Origin: Ruminococcaceae bacterium UBA1438 | GTDB lineage: Bacteria > Bacillota > Clostridia > Oscillospirales > Acutalibacteraceae | Direction: 5' to 3' | DNA: 8,311 nucleotides | Assembly: GCA_002329285.1 (NCBI GenBank) | Contig: DCTO01000074.1 | Coordinates: 1 to 8,311, forward strand | In this document: in pieces, positions 5,339 to 8,311 of the stretch | Layout: every line of letters begins with the position of its first letter | How positions within the stretch are numbered: the stretch's first letter is position 1 | Program-made: the position numbers and the translations under genes | The notes under the pieces: generated by a model | What the model was told of the DNA's origin: nothing | Databases searched by the model: none | Seen by the model: the letters and a program-made list of their open reading frames with translations, nothing else

Positions 5339-6004
5339 TTATTTAAATTCATTATATCCTTTATCAAGGAGCTTAATGCGGCTTATGCTGCGCCATTCAA
5401 AGTCAGTTTCAATCAGCCTTATAATAGTGTCAAACAGAAGGGCTGGGTTAAGGTTTTTTTCAATTCCCGCGGCAAGACGGATATTTAAAACAATCTCTTC
5501 TCCCCTGATTGAAAGGCTGTATTTATCAATAAAAGGCTTGATATTTGTTTCAACCAAAACGCGGCGCTTTCCCTTTTTTGCTTTCTTTTCAGCCAAAATT
5601 TCAGGCGAATCAAGCACTGCCTTAATCTTATCAAGGGCAGCCTCATTATCTGCAAACTCAAACTTATAAACATAATCCGAAAATGCAATTTCAGAGGCAA
5701 CACGGAAATCATTAAGCACCTCTCTGATTCTGATGCCGGTGGGAAGCATATTATTCATACGCTCTTTAATCTCATCATTTGAAATATCGCCAACAAGGCG
5801 GATATCAACGCTTTCGCAAAGACTTTCAACACCAAGAGAAAGCGGAAGCGAAAAGCTCATATAAGGATGAGGATTAAAGCCCTCTGTGAACCAAAGCGGA
5901 ATATCAGCTCTTGAAAGAGCTCTTGCCATGCAACGGTTGATGTCAAGATGGCTTATGTATTTGCAGCGGTCCGTTTTAGAAAAAATCAATCTAACCTCTC
6001 GCAT
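5339..6004 (-). CDS. TIGR03936 family radical-SAM-associated protein (DUF2344)
   Basis: A 221-residue protein without a radical SAM cluster motif of its own. It has the conserved blocks of the TIGR03936/DUF2344 family: YISHLD (16-21), a helix rich in arginine and alanine, GFNPHP (42-47), and the SLPLSLGVES-x-x-E-x-x-D segment (52-67). The family is the regular partner of TIGR03960 radical SAM proteins and is found next to them or fused to them; the reaction of the pair is not established to my knowledge. The ATG at 6004 overlaps the end of the TIGR03960 gene by 14 bases, and GGAGGG (6012-6017) lies 7 bases upstream, so the two are coupled and likely work as a complex (inference). In many clostridia the next gene is an RNase E/G gene; here rplS follows. 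Confidence 0.9.
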   Translation of the reverse strand: MREVRLIFSKTDRCKYISHLDINRCMARALSRADIPLWFTEGFNPHPYMSFSLPLSLGVESLCESVDIRLVGDISNDEIKERMNNMLPTGIRIREVLNDFRVASEIAFSDYVYKFEFADNEAALDKIKAVLDSPEILAEKKAKKGKRRVLVETNIKPFIDKYSLSIRGEEIVLNIRLAAGIEKNLNPALLFDTIIRLIETDFEWRSISRIKLLDKGYNEFK

Positions 6005-7832
6005 CGCAATGCCCTCCGTTTATCATATTAGCACCGCATCCCGCACACTTGATTCTGCAATGAGGTGTTGTTTCGTTATTATGTGCTTTAATATTTTCTC
6101 TTTCAAGAAACTTTCTTGAAATGCCGTAATCAAGATGATCCCATGGAAGAGGTTCGCTGAAATCACGGCGGCGCTTAGTGTAAAAAAACGGATCAATTCC
6201 GTTCTTTTCAAAAGCGGCAATCCAGGCATCATAATTAAATTTATCACCCCAGGAATCGAATTTGCAGCCGTTTTTCCAGGCATCAAGGATAACGGCATTC
6301 AGCCGTCTGTCTCCCCTTGCAAGGACGCCCTCAAGCAGCGAGGTTGGCGTTTCATGGAAAGAAACCTTTATTTTTTTGCTTGGAATTGATTTTAACAGAT
6401 GTTTCTGCTTTGCCTTAAGGTTTTCCATAGTATCCTCAGGCTCCCACTGGAAAGGAGTGAAGGGCTTGGGTATAAATGAGGCACAACTGATTGAAACCTG
6501 CACACCGGTCCCCTTCTGCCTGTTTGGATTATTATAAAAGGCGTGAATAACCTGCATTCCGAGATCGGCAATGCCCTCAATATCCTCCATCGTTTCGGTT
6601 GGAAGGCCCATCATGAAATAAAGCTTAACCGATGTCCAGCCGTTATCAAAGGCTTTTGTGCAGGTTGTTAGCACTTCTTCCTCTGTTACGTTTTTATTAA
6701 TTACATCACGAAGGCGCTGTGTTCCGGCTTCGGGCGCAAAGGTTAATCCGCTTTTTCTCACCTTATTAAGCTTTTCAACAAGCTCGTCCGAAAAATTATC
6801 AACACGAAGCGAAGGGAGAGAAAGGTTAATTTTATCCTCAACAGTCCAGTCAATGAGCGAATTAAGCATTTCATTAACCCGACTGTGATCAGAGGTTGAA
6901 AGAGAGCATAAGGAAAGCTCATCATATCCTGTTGATTCAATCAGCGCTTTAGACTGGGCGTTAATTGTTTCAACGCTTTTTTCTCTTATGGGGCGATATA
7001 TAAAGCCGGCTTGGCAGAAACGGCAGCCGCGAATGCATCCACGGAAAATTTCTTCAACTGCCCTGTCATGAACAATACTGATAAATGGAACAACAAATTC
7101 CTTTGGATAAAAGCAAGTGTTCATATCGGCAACAACAGCTTTTATTACCTTTTTGGGCGCACCGCTAAGCGGCTTAAGCTCCTTTAAAGTGCCGTCCTCA
7201 TTATAACTATCCTCATAAAGAGAAGGAACATAAACTCCTCTTATATCCTTAGCCTTAAAAAGAAATTCCTGTTTTGAAAGCCCCGCTTTTTTGCATTCCT
7301 CAAGAAGTGCCAAAAGCTCCATTGTTGATTCCTCACCGTCGCCAAGAAAAACAATATCAACAAAATCAACAATCGGCTCAGGATTGCAGGTGCAGGGCCC
7401 TCCGCAGCATATAACCGGGGTGAGGCTATCCCTATCCTTAGAAAGAAGCGGAAGCTGCGCAAGATCAAGCGTATTGAGCATATTTGTGTAGCAAAGCTCA
7501 TACATAAGCGTGAAGCCGATTATATCAAAATCCTTGATATAATCACTGCTTTCAAGAGCAAAAAGAGGAATGTTGTTTTTGCGCATTTGCTCTTCCATAT
7601 CCTCATCAGGGGCAAAAACACGCTCACACCAATAATTCCTCTTTTCATTAACCATTGAATAAAGAATCTTCATGCCGAGATGACTCATACCAATTTCATA
7701 TAAATCAGGAAAACAAAAGGCATATCTTATATCCATATATTCAGGATTTTTAACAACGGCATTAAACTCTCCCCCCGCGTAACGCGCAGGTTTCTGAACG
7801 TATTGCAAAGCTTTTTCAATACACTTTTTCAT
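5991..7832 (-). CDS. TIGR03960 family B12-binding-like radical SAM protein
   Basis: A 613-residue radical SAM protein. The N-terminal third (about 20-180) resembles a B12-binding fold with the family block FPDLYEIGMSHLG (41-53) and CCGGPCTCNPEP (142-153). The usual cobalamin signature D-x-H-x-x-G is not seen (D43-L-Y-E-I-G), so cobalamin binding is doubtful. The radical SAM core follows with C266, C270 and C273 in GCIRGCRFCQAG, the CxxxCxxC that holds the [4Fe-4S] cluster cleaving SAM; FAPEAGTQRLR (365-375) and the MMGLPTET block (407-414) fit the barrel. The C-terminus carries another C-x3-C-x2-C (C592, C596, C599) plus C609. The substrate is unknown. The start overlaps the preceding gene by ATGA, with GAGGT 5 bases upstream. 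It pairs with the TIGR03936 gene downstream. Confidence 0.92.
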   Translation of the reverse strand: MKKCIEKALQYVQKPARYAGGEFNAVVKNPEYMDIRYAFCFPDLYEIGMSHLGMKILYSMVNEKRNYWCERVFAPDEDMEEQMRKNNIPLFALESSDYIKDFDIIGFTLMYELCYTNMLNTLDLAQLPLLSKDRDSLTPVICCGGPCTCNPEPIVDFVDIVFLGDGEESTMELLALLEECKKAGLSKQEFLFKAKDIRGVYVPSLYEDSYNEDGTLKELKPLSGAPKKVIKAVVADMNTCFYPKEFVVPFISIVHDRAVEEIFRGCIRGCRFCQAGFIYRPIREKSVETINAQSKALIESTGYDELSLCSLSTSDHSRVNEMLNSLIDWTVEDKINLSLPSLRVDNFSDELVEKLNKVRKSGLTFAPEAGTQRLRDVINKNVTEEEVLTTCTKAFDNGWTSVKLYFMMGLPTETMEDIEGIADLGMQVIHAFYNNPNRQKGTGVQVSISCASFIPKPFTPFQWEPEDTMENLKAKQKHLLKSIPSKKIKVSFHETPTSLLEGVLARGDRRLNAVILDAWKNGCKFDSWGDKFNYDAWIAAFEKNGIDPFFYTKRRRDFSEPLPWDHLDYGISRKFLERENIKAHNNETTPHCRIKCAGCGANMINGGHCDARG

Positions 7833-8311
7833 AACGACCTCAAATTAAAAATCAAAAGATAAGCCGCAATTAACGGCAAAGTAAACACTTTAAATTTAAC
7901 AAACAGAAAAACAGAAAAAGCAACAAGCACAAACAATATTGCTAAAGAAATAAGTTTTGCTTTTTCAGAAAATATAATTAAAAGCAATCTTCCTCCGTCA
8001 AGCGGAAAAACCGGAATTATATTTAATAAAAACAAAAGCAGATTAACCTCGTTCCCTATAACCACATAGAGGATAAGATTAACAAGCGGCCCGCAAAGCA
8101 GCATAATTGCCTCCTGGACGGAAGACAAACGCCCCTTATAATTAATGCCGAAGCCGAAGAAGGATAGGCAGATTTCATTAACCTTTGCTTTGAACAGAAT
8201 TAATGCTGAAAGATGACCAAGCTCATGTAAAACCGAAAATAAAACCAGCCATAAAGCGCTTTCATAGCCATAAAGCAATGCAAATGAAACAACCAAAATA
8301 AAAGAAAAATG
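7829..8311 (-). CDS. Site-2 protease family (M50) membrane metalloprotease, 5' end cut by the window
   Basis: The frame is open to the window edge, so the true start lies just outside. An in-frame TTG at 8296 exists, but the codons before it (H-F-S-F-I) continue a family-like first hydrophobic segment. Counting from that TTG, HELGH (24-28) inside a hydrophobic helix is the zinc site of intramembrane metalloproteases. NIIPVFPLDGGR (92-103) supplies the third ligand, D100. CGPLVNL (68-74) and at least four hydrophobic stretches indicate a membrane protein. S2P enzymes cut substrates within the membrane; the sporulation protease SpoIVFB is a relative. This protein is short and has no CBS domain, so I do not call it SpoIVFB. 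It overlaps the TIGR03960 gene by ATGA, as expected for this clostridial cluster. Confidence 0.88.
   Translation of the reverse strand, partial: HFSFILVVSFALLYGYESALWLVLFSVLHELGHLSALILFKAKVNEICLSFFGFGINYKGRLSSVQEAIMLLCGPLVNLILYVVIGNEVNLLLFLLNIIPVFPLDGGRLLLIIFSEKAKLISLAILFVLVAFSVFLFVKFKVFTLPLIAAYLLIFNLRSL

Noticed and set aside
5322..5341. Inverted repeat AAAATGC-TT-GCATTTT after the TIGR03936 gene as a terminator
   Set aside because: The stem is AT-rich, the loop too tight and there is no T-tract in the right place; it overlaps the rplS -35 box, so I treat it as part of the promoter.
5325..7501. Several 60-110 codon frames on both strands within the TIGR03936 and TIGR03960 genes
   Set aside because: All overlap well-supported genes, show no recognisable motif and have low-complexity compositions typical of antisense or shifted frames.
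1..8311. Mobile element, CRISPR array, defence island or tRNA
   Set aside because: I saw no transposase, integrase, direct-repeat array, terminal inverted repeats or tRNA-like cloverleaf on either strand.

Overview
This is a low-G+C window of ordinary bacterial chromosome, most consistent with a Bacillota/Clostridia genome (Oscillospirales-like is my guess). The reasons are strong AGGAGG-type ribosome binding sites, sigma-A promoters with TATAAT-like -10 boxes, a DUF1540 small Cys-rich protein, an HELGH-type M50 membrane protease, the clostridial radical-SAM pair TIGR03960/TIGR03936, and the rplS-rbgA-rnhB-yraN order known from Firmicutes. All genes but one are on the minus strand, so in transcription order the window reads from its right end to its left end.

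Right part (8311 to 5339): a 5'-truncated M50 site-2-protease gene, the TIGR03960 radical SAM gene and the TIGR03936/DUF2344 gene. They are joined by 4-nt and 14-nt overlaps, so they form one translationally coupled unit. Middle (5338 to 1422): a good promoter and a structured leader drive rplS (ribosomal protein L19), which ends in a strong intrinsic terminator. Beyond it, rbgA (50S assembly GTPase), rnhB (RNase HII), yraN (PD-(D/E)XK nuclease family) and thrC (threonine synthase) are closely spaced and probably read together. The theme is ribosome production and nucleic-acid maintenance, with thrC as the metabolic outlier at the end.

Left part: a bidirectional terminator (1377-1400) lies between thrC and the only plus-strand gene, a 58-residue DUF1540 protein. 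Divergent from that gene is a COG1768-like metallophosphoesterase, followed by a clear promoter and the 5' third of tig (trigger factor), which runs off the window.

The most notable observation is that yraN is frameshifted. The family's N-terminal segment, with its own start and ribosome binding site overlapping rnhB, is intact but one frame away from the nuclease core; the break is at an A-run near 3256-3259. Other points are an identical 8-mer at the same position in the tig and rplS promoters, alternative pairings in the rplS leader, and a terminator directly in front of the rbgA ribosome binding site. I found no mobile element, CRISPR array, tRNA, rRNA or defence system, and nothing I would call a new biological system. 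No stretch over 300 bases lacks a gene; the longest is the 162-base rplS promoter and leader region.
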